Source: Croceibacterium salegens
GTDB taxonomy: Bacteria; Pseudomonadota; Alphaproteobacteria; Sphingomonadales; Sphingomonadaceae
Reading direction: 5' to 3'
Length of the DNA: 64,000 nucleotides
Assembly (NCBI RefSeq): GCF_009827435.1
Contig: NZ_WTYM01000046.1
Location: 1-64,000 of the forward strand
Part shown: positions 55,684 through 64,000 of the stretch, one piece after another
How positions within the stretch are numbered: the first letter of the stretch is position 1
How the letters are laid out: each line of letters opens with the position of its first letter
Translations under genes and position numbers: made by a program
The notes under the pieces: generated by a model
Database searches by the model: none
Told to the model about the DNA's origin: nothing
The model's input: the letters and a program-made list of their open reading frames with translations, nothing else

Positions 55684-56253
55684 ATGGCCATCCTTGAAAT
55701 CCTCGAAGTGCCGGATCCCCGGCTCAAGACCGTATCGACCCCCGTCACCAGGTTCGACGAGGGGCTCAAGACGCTCGTCTCCGACATGTTCGAAACGATG
55801 TACGCCGCGCATGGCATCGGCCTTGCCGCGATCCAGGTCGGCGAACCGATCCGCCTGCTGGTTATCGACCTGCAGGAAGAGGACATGGATGCCGAACCCG
55901 AGGAATGCCACGACCACGGCGGCGAGAAGCACTTCCACCGCCCGGTCAAGAACGACCCGCGGGTCTTCGTGAACCCGGAGATCCTCGATCCGTCCGACGA
56001 CCTCAAGACCTACCAGGAAGGCTGCCTCTCGGTCCCCGAGATCTACGCCGACGTCGACCGCCCGGCGCGCTGCCGGGTGCGCTGGCAGGACCTCGACGGG
56101 AAGACCCACGAGGAGGACATGGAAGGAATGATGGCGGTCTGCATCCAGCACGAGATGGACCACCTTGAAGGTATCCTGTTCATCGACCACCTCAGCCGCC
56201 TCAAGCGGCAGATGGCGCTCAAGAAGCTCGAAAAGATCCGCAAGGCGGCCTGA
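55684..56253 (+). CDS. def: Peptide deformylase
   Basis: 189 aa. Motif 1 GIGLAAIQVG, motif 2 QEGCLSVPEI (metal Cys) and motif 3 HEMDHLEGILFIDH (HExxH). Removes formyl from nascent chains made from fmt-charged initiator. Start at ATG 55684 (MAILEILEVPDPRLK). Confidence 0.96.
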   Translation: MAILEILEVPDPRLKTVSTPVTRFDEGLKTLVSDMFETMYAAHGIGLAAIQVGEPIRLLVIDLQEEDMDAEPEECHDHGGEKHFHRPVKNDPRVFVNPEILDPSDDLKTYQEGCLSVPEIYADVDRPARCRVRWQDLDGKTHEEDMEGMMAVCIQHEMDHLEGILFIDHLSRLKRQMALKKLEKIRKAA

Positions 56254-56551
56254 GCCGCCTCGGCCCGGGCCGAAAAAAGAACTTTCCTACAGCCCTTCGT
56301 TCGCTGCATGCTCGCGGCGATGCCGTTTCGTGCCTGCCCCCTTTTGTCCGCCTCGCGCAAAGTCGCTCGAGCGGGTGAAGGCCACACGATTTTTTTCGAA
56401 ACGCCGTGGGTGTGACCCAGCGAATTGCAGCCATTTCTCCTGTAACGTACTGAAAACAAGGTAATGTTGGATTCCGGCACAGGGTCACAGGTGAGAACCT
56501 TGTGACCCTGCCGCCGGCCTCGGGGAAAGCGTCCGGCGGGTTAGGACCGGC
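56254..56551. other. Gene-free stretch between def and anti-sigma gene
   Basis: 298 bp at the convergent 3' ends of def and the anti-sigma gene. It contains a CGGCCCGGGCCG palindrome at about 56269-56280 followed by six A, and copy B of the 31-bp repeat. No open frame with coding character was seen. Confidence 0.6.
56480..56510. repeat. 31-bp palindromic repeat, copy B
   Basis: Ends CAGGGTCAC and GTGACCCTG form a perfect 9-bp stem. Matches copy A at 1058-1088 in 28 of 31 bases, same orientation. It lies 41 bp downstream of the minus-strand anti-sigma stop. Confidence 0.7.
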
Positions 56552-57241
56552 CTAGCGCCAGCCCTTCGCCTTAGCCTCCTCCTCACCCGCCGCGTCGAGC
56601 GCCGGGCCGGCGGCCATTTCCTGCGCCTTGGCCAGCAGGTCGGCGTTCCCGGACCCGGCCATCTGGTACTCGGTGCCGTTCCATGAATGGCCCTCGCCTT
56701 CGTATTCCAGCTTCCAGCCGGTCTCGTCGCGGCAGGCGATGCCGCTTTGCGCCACGCCGCTGAAGGCGCGGCAATAATCACCGTCCCTGTCGCGGAAGCT
56801 GACCAACACTTTCACCGGCTCCACGACTCCTTGCGTCGCCACCAGCTGCCCGTCGAGCGCCGCGGCGACCTCATCTCCGGCATAGTGCCCGGACCCGCCG
56901 CGGGGCAGGAACACCGCCAAGGCCAGTGATGCGGCCAGCGCCGGGCCGGCGATCCAGCCCCAGCGCGGAATGCCCCGCTTTGCCTCGCGGCCCTGCCGCG
57001 CGGTCGCGAGGTCGGCCACCTTCGCCTCACCGCCGCCGAGCGTCTGCACGAGGTGGTCGGGAACGGCCTGGTCGAGGACCGGGGCAAAATGCGCGCCGAG
57101 CATGGCCTTGAGTTCGGTGTGACGCCGCACCTCTTCCGCCAGCGCCTCGTCCTGCGCCACTTCGGCGGCGACCTGCGAGCGGCGCGGCTCGGCCAGTTCG
57201 CCGTCGGCGAAGGCGGCCAGTTCTTCGGGGCTCACGCTCAT
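56552..57241 (-). CDS. Anti-sigma factor, membrane-bound
   Basis: 229 aa from ATG 57241. N-terminal cytosolic zinc-free anti-sigma-like domain (SVSPEELAAFADGELAEPRRSQVAAEVA), one membrane helix (about 122-140, WIAGPALAASLALAVFL) and a periplasmic sensor (VLVSFRDRDGDYCRAFSGVAQSGIACRDETGW with two cysteines). Its ATG overlaps the stop of the ECF sigma gene (ATGA), the usual partner layout. Confidence 0.85.
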   Translation of the reverse strand: MSVSPEELAAFADGELAEPRRSQVAAEVAQDEALAEEVRRHTELKAMLGAHFAPVLDQAVPDHLVQTLGGGEAKVADLATARQGREAKRGIPRWGWIAGPALAASLALAVFLPRGGSGHYAGDEVAAALDGQLVATQGVVEPVKVLVSFRDRDGDYCRAFSGVAQSGIACRDETGWKLEYEGEGHSWNGTEYQMAGSGNADLLAKAQEMAAGPALDAAGEEEAKAKGWR

Positions 57242-57783
57242 GGCGTCTCTCCAAGCCTGGCGAGCAGGGCGTCGCGCCCGCGCACCAGCCGCGAATTGAG
57301 GGTCCCGACCGGGCAATCGACGATCTCGGCGGCCTCCTTGTAGGCGTAGCCTTCGACCATCACCAGCAGCACCGCCTCGCGCTGTTCGTCGGGCAGGGTG
57401 CGCAATGCGCGGTCGATATCGCTCAGCGCGACGGCGGCTTCCTGCGCTCCGTCGCCGCCGACCGACATGCCGGCTTCCTCAGCCACGAAAGTCTCGCCGC
57501 GGCGGCTGCAGGCGCGAGTCTCGTCGATCCAGATATTTCGCATCATCTTCATCATCCAGCTATCGAGGCGGGTGCCCGGCTGCCACTGGTGGCGCTTCGT
57601 CAGGGCGCGCTCGATGGTGGCCTGGCACAGGTCGTCACCGTCCGCCGGATGGCGCGCAAGGCTCATCGCGAAGCGCCGCAAGCGCGGCAGCAACGCCATG
57701 ACACCCTGCTCGAATCCGTCGTCAGCTATTGTCGCCTCGTTCGTTGCATGGATTAAACGGCTGAGTTCGCGCGTTTCATCCAC
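57238..57783 (-). CDS. ECF RNA polymerase sigma factor
   Basis: 181 aa if the GTG at 57783 is the start; an ATG at 57699 with a better ribosome site (GCAGGG) gives 153 aa. Region 2 is visible in RFAMSLARHPADGDDLCQATIERALTKRHQWQPGTRLDSWMMKMMRNIWIDETRA and region 4 in LRTLPDEQREAVLLVMVEGYAYKEAAEIVDCPVGTLNSRLVRGRDAL. Divergent from the S8 protease gene at 57814. Confidence 0.9.
   Translation of the reverse strand: MDETRELSRLIHATNEATIADDGFEQGVMALLPRLRRFAMSLARHPADGDDLCQATIERALTKRHQWQPGTRLDSWMMKMMRNIWIDETRACSRRGETFVAEEAGMSVGGDGAQEAAVALSDIDRALRTLPDEQREAVLLVMVEGYAYKEAAEIVDCPVGTLNSRLVRGRDALLARLGETP
57750..57776 (+). promoter_or_regulatory. ECF-type promoter candidate, protease gene
   Basis: GGATTAAACGGC, 10 bases, then CGTTT, ending 37 bp before the protease start at 57814. 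The same two blocks with the same 10-base gap occur at 59057-59083 before the next gene. It may be a target of the adjacent ECF sigma. Confidence 0.45.
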
Positions 57784-57813
57784 GCTTAAGGAAAAATCAC
57801 AAGAGAAGAACCG

Positions 57814-59034
57814 TTGCGCCTGTTTCGCCCAGCCCTGATCGCCCTCGCGGTACTGCTGCCGGTAATCCCCGCGGCGGCCCAGCTTGCGGTGCCCGGCGTG
57901 TCGCTGCCGCAGGTGTCGCTGCCCGGCGAGGTGGTCGGGCGCACGCTGGAGAACACGACCGAGACGGTCCGCGAGACCGCCGAGCGTTTGCTCGACCTGC
58001 GGCAGGCACGCATCGACCGCCTGCTGCAGCGCGAGCGCGAGACGGTCGAGGCCGATGCGAGCGGCGCACCGGCGCGGCGCGGCGAACTGCTGCTGCTCGA
58101 TCCCGTCAAGGCGACGCTCGACGCAGTGGCGAATGCCGGGTTCGGCGTCGTCGGCCACGAACGGCTCGGCTCGCTTGGGCTCGAAGTGGCCAGGGTGCAG
58201 CTGCCAAAGGGTGTGAAACTGGCTGCCGCCCAGGAGCTTCTGGCCAAGGCCGCACCGGGCGCCCAGATCGCACCCGACAATATCTATTTCGAATCCGGCG
58301 CTGCGCTCGCCGCCTCGGCCGGCGCCAGCACGCGCATCGCTACGATCGCCACCACCGTCGGCATGATCGACGGTGCGCCGGGCAAGGGCGTTGCGGTCGC
58401 CGCACAGCGCGGGTTCGCCAAGGGCGCGCCCTATGCCAGCGACCACGGCAGCGCCGTCGCCTCGCTGCTCGGCGGGGCCGGTGTGCGCCGCGTGCTGGCG
58501 GCGGACGTCTATGGCAAGGATCCGGCCGGCGGCAACGCGCTGGCCATCGCCCGCGCGCTCGACTGGCTCGCGGGCAGCGGCGCTAAGGTGGCGACGATCA
58601 GCCTCGTCGGGCCAAACAACGCGGTCCTCGCCAAGGCAATTGCCGGGGCGAGCCGTTCGGGCATGGTGGTGGTCGCCGCCGTCGGCAACGACGGGCCCGC
58701 CGCACCGCCGTCCTACCCGGCCTCCTATCCCGGCGTCGTCGCGGTCACCGCAGTCGATGGCCATGGCCGCCCCCTGATCGAGGCCGGCAATGCCCTGCAT
58801 CTCGACTATGCCGCTCCCGGGGCCGACATCCGCGCCGCCAACCGCAACGGCAAGGCGAAGTCCGTGCGCGGGACCTCCTTCGCCACGCCGCTGGTCGCTG
58901 CACGGCTGGCGGCGGCGCTCGACGCGGGCGGCAGCTGGCGCACGACGCTCGACCGCGAGGCCGAAGACCTCGGCCCGCGCGGGGCGGACAAGCAGTTCGG
59001 TCGCGGCCTGCTGTGCCGCGGCTGCGGCCGGTGA
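57814..59034 (+). CDS. S8 (subtilisin) family serine protease, exported
   Basis: 406 aa from TTG 57814. Signal peptide MRLFRPALIALAVLLPVIPAAA. A coiled N-terminal pro-region (TTETVRETAERLLDLRQARIDRLLQRERETVEAD) precedes the catalytic domain: Asp in VGMIDGAPG, His in SDHGSAVASLLGG, Asn in VAAVGNDG and Ser in VRGTSFATPLVAARLAAALD. The C-terminus ends in two cysteines. AGAAGA precedes the start. Divergent from the ECF sigma/anti-sigma genes. Confidence 0.9.
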   Translation: MRLFRPALIALAVLLPVIPAAAQLAVPGVSLPQVSLPGEVVGRTLENTTETVRETAERLLDLRQARIDRLLQRERETVEADASGAPARRGELLLLDPVKATLDAVANAGFGVVGHERLGSLGLEVARVQLPKGVKLAAAQELLAKAAPGAQIAPDNIYFESGAALAASAGASTRIATIATTVGMIDGAPGKGVAVAAQRGFAKGAPYASDHGSAVASLLGGAGVRRVLAADVYGKDPAGGNALAIARALDWLAGSGAKVATISLVGPNNAVLAKAIAGASRSGMVVVAAVGNDGPAAPPSYPASYPGVVAVTAVDGHGRPLIEAGNALHLDYAAPGADIRAANRNGKAKSVRGTSFATPLVAARLAAALDAGGSWRTTLDREAEDLGPRGADKQFGRGLLCRGCGR

Positions 59035-59056
59035 TGCGAAAAATTTCGCGCAACGT

Positions 59057-59083
59057 GAATTAAACGGCGAACGGCATCCGTTT
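59057..59083 (+). promoter_or_regulatory. ECF-type promoter candidate, low-complexity gene
   Basis: GAATTAAACGGC, 10 bases, CGTTT, ending 52 bp before the ATG at 59135. Matches the site at 57750 in 11 of 12 bases of the first block and all five of the second. Confidence 0.45.
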
Positions 59084-59134
59084 TCCTTGTGAGCCGGCGC
59101 GAAAGCCCCGGCGAAAAGACAAGGAGAACAAGCC

Positions 59135-59983
59135 ATGAAGTCCCTTCTGATTGCCGGCGCCGCCATGGCGCTGATCTCGATCCCGGCGCAGGCCCAGTTG
59201 CTGGGTGGCAGTGCCGGAGGTATCCTCGGCGGGTCGGGCGCGGGCCAGGTCGGCCTGCCCTCGTTGCCGAGTGTCCCCGACCTTCCCAACCCCACCGCCG
59301 ACCTGCCTTCTACTCGCGGCACGGTCGACGGCTCCGCCCACGGTCACGGTTCGGCCAAGGCCGACCGCAAGAGCGGCAAGGTCGATGCCAACGGTGGCGG
59401 CGGCGCGAACGGTGGCGGCACGCTGACCGACCCGCTCCTCGATGGCTCGGGCAACGGCTCGGCCTCGGGCAACGGCTCGGCTTCGGCCCAGCTGGTCGGC
59501 ACCGATGCGGTGCGCTCGACGGTCGATTCGGCCCGCTCAACGGCCGGTGGGACCGTCCAGCAGGCGCGCGGCACTGCCGGTGGCGCGGTCGGTACCGCCC
59601 GTTCGGCTGCCGCTAGCGCCGCAGGCCTCGCCGGTTCCGCCTCGGGCAGTGCCCAGGGTGCGGCGAGCGGCGCCGCTTCGGCCGCCTACAACTCGCTCGC
59701 CGTCGCCGGCAGCGCCGCCGCCAACGGCTCGGGCGCCTTCGCGGTCGACAAGGGCATGTCCGTCCTTTCGCCCGACGGCGACAAGATCGGCAAGGACGAG
59801 CAGGTGATCGCGGATTCGCGTGGCCGCGTGCAGGAACTGCTGGTCAAGGTCGACGGAGAACGGGCCATGATCCCGGCGACCAACTTCACCGGAAGCGGCA
59901 ACGCCGTGATCTCGGCGATGGGCGAAGGCTCGATAAAGAGCCTCGCCGGCCAACAGGAAGGAACGGGCGAAAACGGCGGCTAA
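59135..59983 (+). CDS. Exported Gly/Ala/Ser-rich protein with PRC-barrel-like end
   Basis: 282 aa. Signal peptide MKSLLIAGAAMALISIPAQA, then a long low-complexity region (SGNGSASGNGSASAQL; GGTVQQARGTAGGAVGTARS; SAAGLAGSASGSAQGAASGA) rich in Gly, Ala and Ser, and a C-terminal domain GMSVLSPDGDKIGKDEQVIADSRGRVQELLVKVDGERAMIPATNF like a PRC barrel. Envelope or extracellular matrix-type protein; no cysteines. ACAAGGAGAA precedes the ATG. Shares its upstream promoter-like motif with the protease gene. Confidence 0.75.
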   Translation: MKSLLIAGAAMALISIPAQAQLLGGSAGGILGGSGAGQVGLPSLPSVPDLPNPTADLPSTRGTVDGSAHGHGSAKADRKSGKVDANGGGGANGGGTLTDPLLDGSGNGSASGNGSASAQLVGTDAVRSTVDSARSTAGGTVQQARGTAGGAVGTARSAAASAAGLAGSASGSAQGAASGAASAAYNSLAVAGSAAANGSGAFAVDKGMSVLSPDGDKIGKDEQVIADSRGRVQELLVKVDGERAMIPATNFTGSGNAVISAMGEGSIKSLAGQQEGTGENGG

Positions 59984-60010
59984 CCCCAAACAACCGCAAG
60001 CCCGTTTCGG

Positions 60011-60051
60011 GGCGCCCGGCAGGAGATTCCTCCCCTGCCGGGCGCCTTCTT
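60011..60051 (+). terminator. Rho-independent terminator after low-complexity gene
   Basis: A perfect 13-bp stem GGCGCCCGGCAGG/CCTGCCGGGCGCC with a 10-base loop, then TTCTT. Sits 27 bp after the stop at 59983. Confidence 0.75.
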
Positions 60052-60092
60052 GCGTGCGGGGATCAGTTGGCCATGAACAGCGGAGTCGGCGG

Positions 60093-60881
60093 CTAGGTGA
60101 GCATGTCGCGCGTCACCCCGCCGAGGAGGGTTTCGAGCATCCGGGCGTGGCCATAGGCGCCCATGACCACCAGCCCGGCATTGCGTGCCCGTGCCGCCTC
60201 GCGCAACTGTCCGGCCACTTCCTTGCGTGACGTCCATGGAAAGCGGACGATCTCGCAATCGATGCCATGTCGCGCCAGGTATTCGGCTCCCTGTACTGGC
60301 GGGAGGTCGACGGTTTCCCCGTCGGTTTCGCCGTCTCCCACGGTGGCAAGCGTCACGCGCTCGGACTTCACCAGCAGCGGGACCGCGGCGCGCAGTGCGC
60401 GCGAGGATTCGACGGTGCCGTTCCAGCAGACAAGCGCAGGCGCGCCACATTGCAGCCCGGGGCAACCCTGCGGAACGGCAAGGACCGGCACCCGGGCGTG
60501 GATGGCCAGGCCGCCGGCAAGCCATGACGGGGCAGCCTCGTTTTCGGGATTGCCGGAGCCGACGACCGCGACATCGCTGAGCGCGGCGTATTCCTGCAGG
60601 ACACTATCGCCTAGCCCGATCCGATCGTCCCATTCCCAGCGAACGTCTTCCAATTCGAGCCTGACTTCGGTCCTGGCGCGAAAGGCCTCGGCCCTTTCGC
60701 GCATCACGTGCGCCATCTCGGTCGAGAGCATGCCCTCGAAGTCTCCGGGCATCGCGAAATCGAGCGAGACGGCCTGAATGCAGGTGACATGGCCGTCGAA
60801 TGCCCGCGCGAGGTCAAGCGCGACCTGCAGCCGGGCTTCGAAAGCCTGATCGTCGTGAGCGTGGAGAAGGATCGAACGCAT
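60093..60881 (-). CDS. Universal stress protein (UspA) family, tandem domain
   Basis: 262 aa. N-terminal Usp domain begins SILLHAHDDQAFEARLQVALDLA; a second, better conserved one holds PALVCWNGTVESSRALRAAVPLL and ends with the ATP-type motif NAGLVVMGAYGHARMLETLLGGVTRDML (G-x2-G-x9-G-[ST]). GGGAGG lies upstream of ATG 60881. Role in general stress. Confidence 0.88.
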   Translation of the reverse strand: MRSILLHAHDDQAFEARLQVALDLARAFDGHVTCIQAVSLDFAMPGDFEGMLSTEMAHVMRERAEAFRARTEVRLELEDVRWEWDDRIGLGDSVLQEYAALSDVAVVGSGNPENEAAPSWLAGGLAIHARVPVLAVPQGCPGLQCGAPALVCWNGTVESSRALRAAVPLLVKSERVTLATVGDGETDGETVDLPPVQGAEYLARHGIDCEIVRFPWTSRKEVAGQLREAARARNAGLVVMGAYGHARMLETLLGGVTRDMLT

Positions 60882-60958
60882 ATGCGCCTCCCAAGATAGC
60901 TGGAAGGCTATCCGCCCTAGTGAGGCAGAATGCATTGATGGCGGTCAAACGGGCGGAG

Positions 60959-62902
60959 TCACCCGCCCGGATGGTAGAAGTCGTATATCGCCTGCGCCAC
61001 GCCCTGGCTGACGCCGGGCGCGCGCTGGAGGTCTTCGAGCGAGGCGGCGCGGACCTTGCCCGCGGTGCCGAAGTGCAGCAGCAGCGCGCGCTTGCGGGCC
61101 GGGCCGATGCCGGGGATTTCGTCGAGCGGGCTGGCGGTGATCGCCCGGCTGCGCTTGGCGCGGTGCGCGCCGATGGCGAAGCGGTGGACCTCGTCGCGCA
61201 GGCGCTGGAGGTAGAACAGCACCGGCGAATTCGTCGGCAGCATCTTCTCGCGGCCATCGGGGAAGTGGAACACCTCGCGCCCCTCGCGGCCGTGGTGCGG
61301 GCCTTTGGCGATGGCGATCAGCGGCACGTCCTCGATGCCGAGTTCCTCCAGCTTGTCGCGCACGCTCGACATCTGGCCCTTGCCGCCGTCGATCAGCACC
61401 AGGTCCGGCCATAGCCCGCCGTCGCGCTCGGGGTCCTCCTCGAGCGCGCGGCTGAAGCGGCGGTGCATGACCTCGCGCATCATCGCGAAGTCGTCGTCGG
61501 TCTGGGCGCTCTTGATGTTGAACTTGCGGTACTGGCCCTTCTGGAAACCCTCGGGTCCGGCAACGACCATCGCGCCCAAAGCCTTGGTGCCCTGGATGTG
61601 GCTGTTGTCGTAAATCTCGATCCGCGCGGGCACATCGGGCAGTTCGAGGAATTCGGACATCTCGCGCATGACTTTCGCCTGCGTTCCGGACTCTGCAAGG
61701 CGCCGATCAAGCGCTTCATTCGCATTGCGCGCGGCCTGCTCCATCAGCTTCCGGCGCTCGCCGCGCTGGGGGACGCTGATCTCGACCTTGCGCCCGGCGA
61801 TGGCCCCGAACGCCTCTTCGAGCAGGGCGCGATCCGGCAGTTCGCGGTCGACCAGGATCGTGCGCGGCGGCGGCACTTCCTCGTAGAACTGGGCAAGCAC
61901 TCGGGCGAGCACCTCGTCCTCGCTCACGTCCTGGATGTGGCTCGGGAAGAAGGCGCGGTGGCCCCAGTTCTGTCCGCCACGGATGAAGAAGGCCTGGATG
62001 CCGATGTGCCCGCCCTTGGCCGCGAGCGCGAAGACGTCGGCATCGCCGACGCTGCTGGCATTGATCGCCTGGCTGCCCTGGATGAAGGTCGCCGCGCGCA
62101 GACGGTCGCGCAGCATTGCCGCGCGCTCGAAGTCGAGCGTCTCGGCCGCTTCAGCCATTTGTGCCTCGATCTTGGCCTGAACCGCGCCCGACTTCCCGGT
62201 CAGGAAATCGCGCGTTTCCTCGACCAGTTCGGCGTAGCCTTCCTTGTCGATCCGTCCGACGCAGGGCGCCGAGCAGCGCTTGATCTCGTAGAGTAGGCAG
62301 GGTCGGTCGCGCCGGCTGAAAAAACTGTCGGTACAGGATCTTAGGAGGAACAGCTTCTGCAGTGCGTTAATTGTCGTGTTGACCGAGCCGGCGCTTGCGA
62401 AGGGGCCATAGTAGTCGCCCTTGGCCTTGCGCGCACCGCGGTGCTTCATGATCCGCGGGAAATCGTGCTCGGCGCGCAGCAGGATGAAAGGGAAACTCTT
62501 ATCATCGCGCAATAACACGTTGTAAGGGGGACGAAATCGTTTTATCAGCTGCGCTTCGAGCAGCAGCGCCTCGGCCTCGGAATTGGTCGTGACGATTTCC
62601 ATCGACCGGGTCTGTGCGACCATGCGTTGCAACCGTCCCGAAAGGTTCGCCACCTGGGTGTAGTTCGCCACCCGGTTCTTCAGCGCCCGCGCCTTGCCGA
62701 CGTAGAGCACGTCGCCGCGGGCATCGAGCATGCGGTAGACGCCCGGCATCGGCTTGAGCGTCTTGACCGTCTCGCGGATCGCCTTCGTCCCGGCCTCGAT
62801 GTCGGGCTTGCTCGAACCCTGCACGACGTAGGTCGCGCGCTCCTCGTTGAAGCGTTCGGCGCCGCGCGGATCGTGGGGAGTGCCTGCCGGAGTGCGGGAC
62901 AT
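60959..62902 (-). CDS. uvrC: UvrABC excinuclease subunit C
   Basis: 647 aa. GIY-YIG nuclease at the start (PGVYRMLDARGDVLYVGKARALKNRVANY), UVR motif near 210-245 (AQIEAQMAEAAETLDFERAAMLRDRLRA), RNase H-like second nuclease domain (IEIYDNSHIQGTKALGAMVV), and a C-terminal helix-hairpin-helix pair (SPLDEIPGIGPARKRALLLHFG). Makes both incisions in nucleotide excision repair. Confidence 0.96.
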   Translation of the reverse strand: MSRTPAGTPHDPRGAERFNEERATYVVQGSSKPDIEAGTKAIRETVKTLKPMPGVYRMLDARGDVLYVGKARALKNRVANYTQVANLSGRLQRMVAQTRSMEIVTTNSEAEALLLEAQLIKRFRPPYNVLLRDDKSFPFILLRAEHDFPRIMKHRGARKAKGDYYGPFASAGSVNTTINALQKLFLLRSCTDSFFSRRDRPCLLYEIKRCSAPCVGRIDKEGYAELVEETRDFLTGKSGAVQAKIEAQMAEAAETLDFERAAMLRDRLRAATFIQGSQAINASSVGDADVFALAAKGGHIGIQAFFIRGGQNWGHRAFFPSHIQDVSEDEVLARVLAQFYEEVPPPRTILVDRELPDRALLEEAFGAIAGRKVEISVPQRGERRKLMEQAARNANEALDRRLAESGTQAKVMREMSEFLELPDVPARIEIYDNSHIQGTKALGAMVVAGPEGFQKGQYRKFNIKSAQTDDDFAMMREVMHRRFSRALEEDPERDGGLWPDLVLIDGGKGQMSSVRDKLEELGIEDVPLIAIAKGPHHGREGREVFHFPDGREKMLPTNSPVLFYLQRLRDEVHRFAIGAHRAKRSRAITASPLDEIPGIGPARKRALLLHFGTAGKVRAASLEDLQRAPGVSQGVAQAIYDFYHPGG

Positions 62903-62976
62903 GAGCAGCAGATAGGCCGGACCTCGCCATTTCTCAATCGCTTGCCAAGTCCGGCGGAGCGGGGCAACTTCGGCTC

Positions 62977-64000
62977 ATGCAGGGGGAAAAGGCGGCACCG
63001 CCGCGCACGGTCGGCTTCTGGGGAAGCTCGTTATTGCAGATCAACGGGATGATCGGGTCGGGCATATTCGCCCTGCCGGCGCTGCTCGTTGCCGCCGTCG
63101 GCAGCTTTGCGCCGTGGCTGATGGTCCTGGGCGGGATCGTGTTCCTCCCGCTGACGCTGGTCTTCGCCTGGCTCTCGTCGCGGTTCGACGAAACCGGAGG
63201 GCCGGTCCTCTACGGCAAGGCCGCCTTCGGTAGTTTCGTCGGCTTCCAGGCCGGGTGGGGACGCTATGCCTCGGGCAACATCGCGCTTGCTGCCAACACC
63301 CACGTCATGATCGCCTACTTCGCGGTGATCTTCCCCGCACTCCAAGTGCCGTCCATCGCGACCGCCGCAGTGGTTGCCGTGCTCCTTGCCCTGACGTTCA
63401 TAAATCTCCTCGGGATGCGCAATTCGATCGGCACGCTCGGCGTGTTGACGTTGCTCAAGCTGATCCCACTTGCCATTGTCGCGCTGGCGGCGTTGTTCGG
63501 CGGATTCTCTCAGCAACCTGTCCTGCTGCCTCAGTTCGGAAAGGTGGAATCGGTCGTCCTCCTGTTGTTCTATGCCTTTATCGGATTCGAAGGTGTGACC
63601 GTGCCGGCCGGCGAAGTGCGCGACCCGAAGCGCGACATCCCGAGGGTGCTGGTTACCATGCTCGCAGGGGTGACCGTGATATACGCGCTGGTCATCTGGG
63701 CCTACCTCACGATCGCCCCCGCGGAGAGCGCGAGCGACAACGCACTCGCCAGCGCGGCGGACACCGCGCTCGGCCGATGGGGAGCGCTGCTGGTCGTCCT
63801 CGGTGCTGGGTTTTCCATCGCAGCCAACAATTTTTCCAGCCTCGTGGTCGTCCCACGCATGGCCTACGGAATGGCGCAGCAGGGCATGCTCCCGCGCTGG
63901 TTCGAACGCATCAGCCCTCGCTACCTGACGCCGGCCAACTCGATCCTTTGCTACGGAATTATCGCAGCGCTGTTTGCAATCTGGGGCGGCTTTGCCGTGC
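62977..64000 (+). CDS. APC-family amino-acid permease, 3' end outside window
   Basis: At least 341 aa from ATG 62977 (AGGGGGAAAAGG lies after it, no strong site before). FWGSSLLQINGMIGSGIFALPALL is the typical APC first helix; later helices include YAFIGFEGVTVPAGEVRDPKRDIPRVLVTML, a hallmark of the APA branch. At least nine membrane helices are visible before the window ends at AAFLALFAIWGGFAV-like sequence. Substrate unknown. Confidence 0.88.
   Translation, partial: MQGEKAAPPRTVGFWGSSLLQINGMIGSGIFALPALLVAAVGSFAPWLMVLGGIVFLPLTLVFAWLSSRFDETGGPVLYGKAAFGSFVGFQAGWGRYASGNIALAANTHVMIAYFAVIFPALQVPSIATAAVVAVLLALTFINLLGMRNSIGTLGVLTLLKLIPLAIVALAALFGGFSQQPVLLPQFGKVESVVLLLFYAFIGFEGVTVPAGEVRDPKRDIPRVLVTMLAGVTVIYALVIWAYLTIAPAESASDNALASAADTALGRWGALLVVLGAGFSIAANNFSSLVVVPRMAYGMAQQGMLPRWFERISPRYLTPANSILCYGIIAALFAIWGGFAV

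Noticed and set aside
55684-56253. def and fmt as one operon
   Set aside because: fmt is on the opposite strand and recR lies between; the link is functional, not transcriptional.

Overview
The window is GC-rich, densely packed chromosomal DNA from an alphaproteobacterium, most likely order Sphingomonadales (Sphingomonadaceae/Erythrobacteraceae type). The evidence is the divergent pckA / chvI-chvG-hprK-rapZ-manX-ptsH block, the hisG-hisD-nusB-thiL-hppA order, an aerobic-type cobS, a short-form hisG, an HprK reduced to its kinase domain, and many translationally coupled operons. Species assignment is an inference from gene order and protein features; no database was searched.

Layout. 1-1090: a 5'-truncated IS6-family transposase next to a decayed gene remnant. 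1063-3443: a SAM methyltransferase and a MetA-type outer-membrane protein. 3451-5970: two tandem cysteine desulfurases and a 2Fe-2S ferredoxin. 6066-11177: hydrolase, TonB-type protein with a Zur-like operator, DUF3597, a broken polysaccharide deacetylase, a tannase-family esterase and a DUF937-like protein. 11297-17604: pckA, ChvGI two-component system and nitrogen-type PTS proteins. 17698-30408: RNA methyltransferase, lipoprotein/rmuC, fhs, tesB, FemAB/jumonji pair, H+-pyrophosphatase, desaturase. 30405-35930: thiL, S1/P1 nuclease, nusB, hisD, hisG, DUF2332. 36020-39960: a five-gene overlapping operon (BolA, GST, membrane protein, pirin, hydrolase) and a J-domain protein.

39957-49664 is an accessory-looking detoxification block: four glutathione S-transferases (a fifth lies in the BolA operon), three VOC/glyoxalase-type proteins, two DUF1428 proteins, DoxX, a frameshifted GFA gene, two paralogous small Cys/His proteins, an HxlR regulator and an MDR oxidoreductase. 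It sits between bolA/dnaJ and cobS, which are usually neighbours in related genomes; cobT is not in the window.

49768-64000: TauD-family dioxygenase, PBP1A, the truA-fmt-recR-def housekeeping group, an ECF sigma/anti-sigma pair divergent from a subtilisin-like protease and a low-complexity PRC-barrel-like exported protein, then a universal stress protein, uvrC and an APC amino-acid permease running off the end. The protease and low-complexity protein genes share an upstream promoter-like motif with identical spacing, the best candidate here for an under-described system. Several dispersed repeat families lie between genes. No tRNA, rRNA or CRISPR array was seen.
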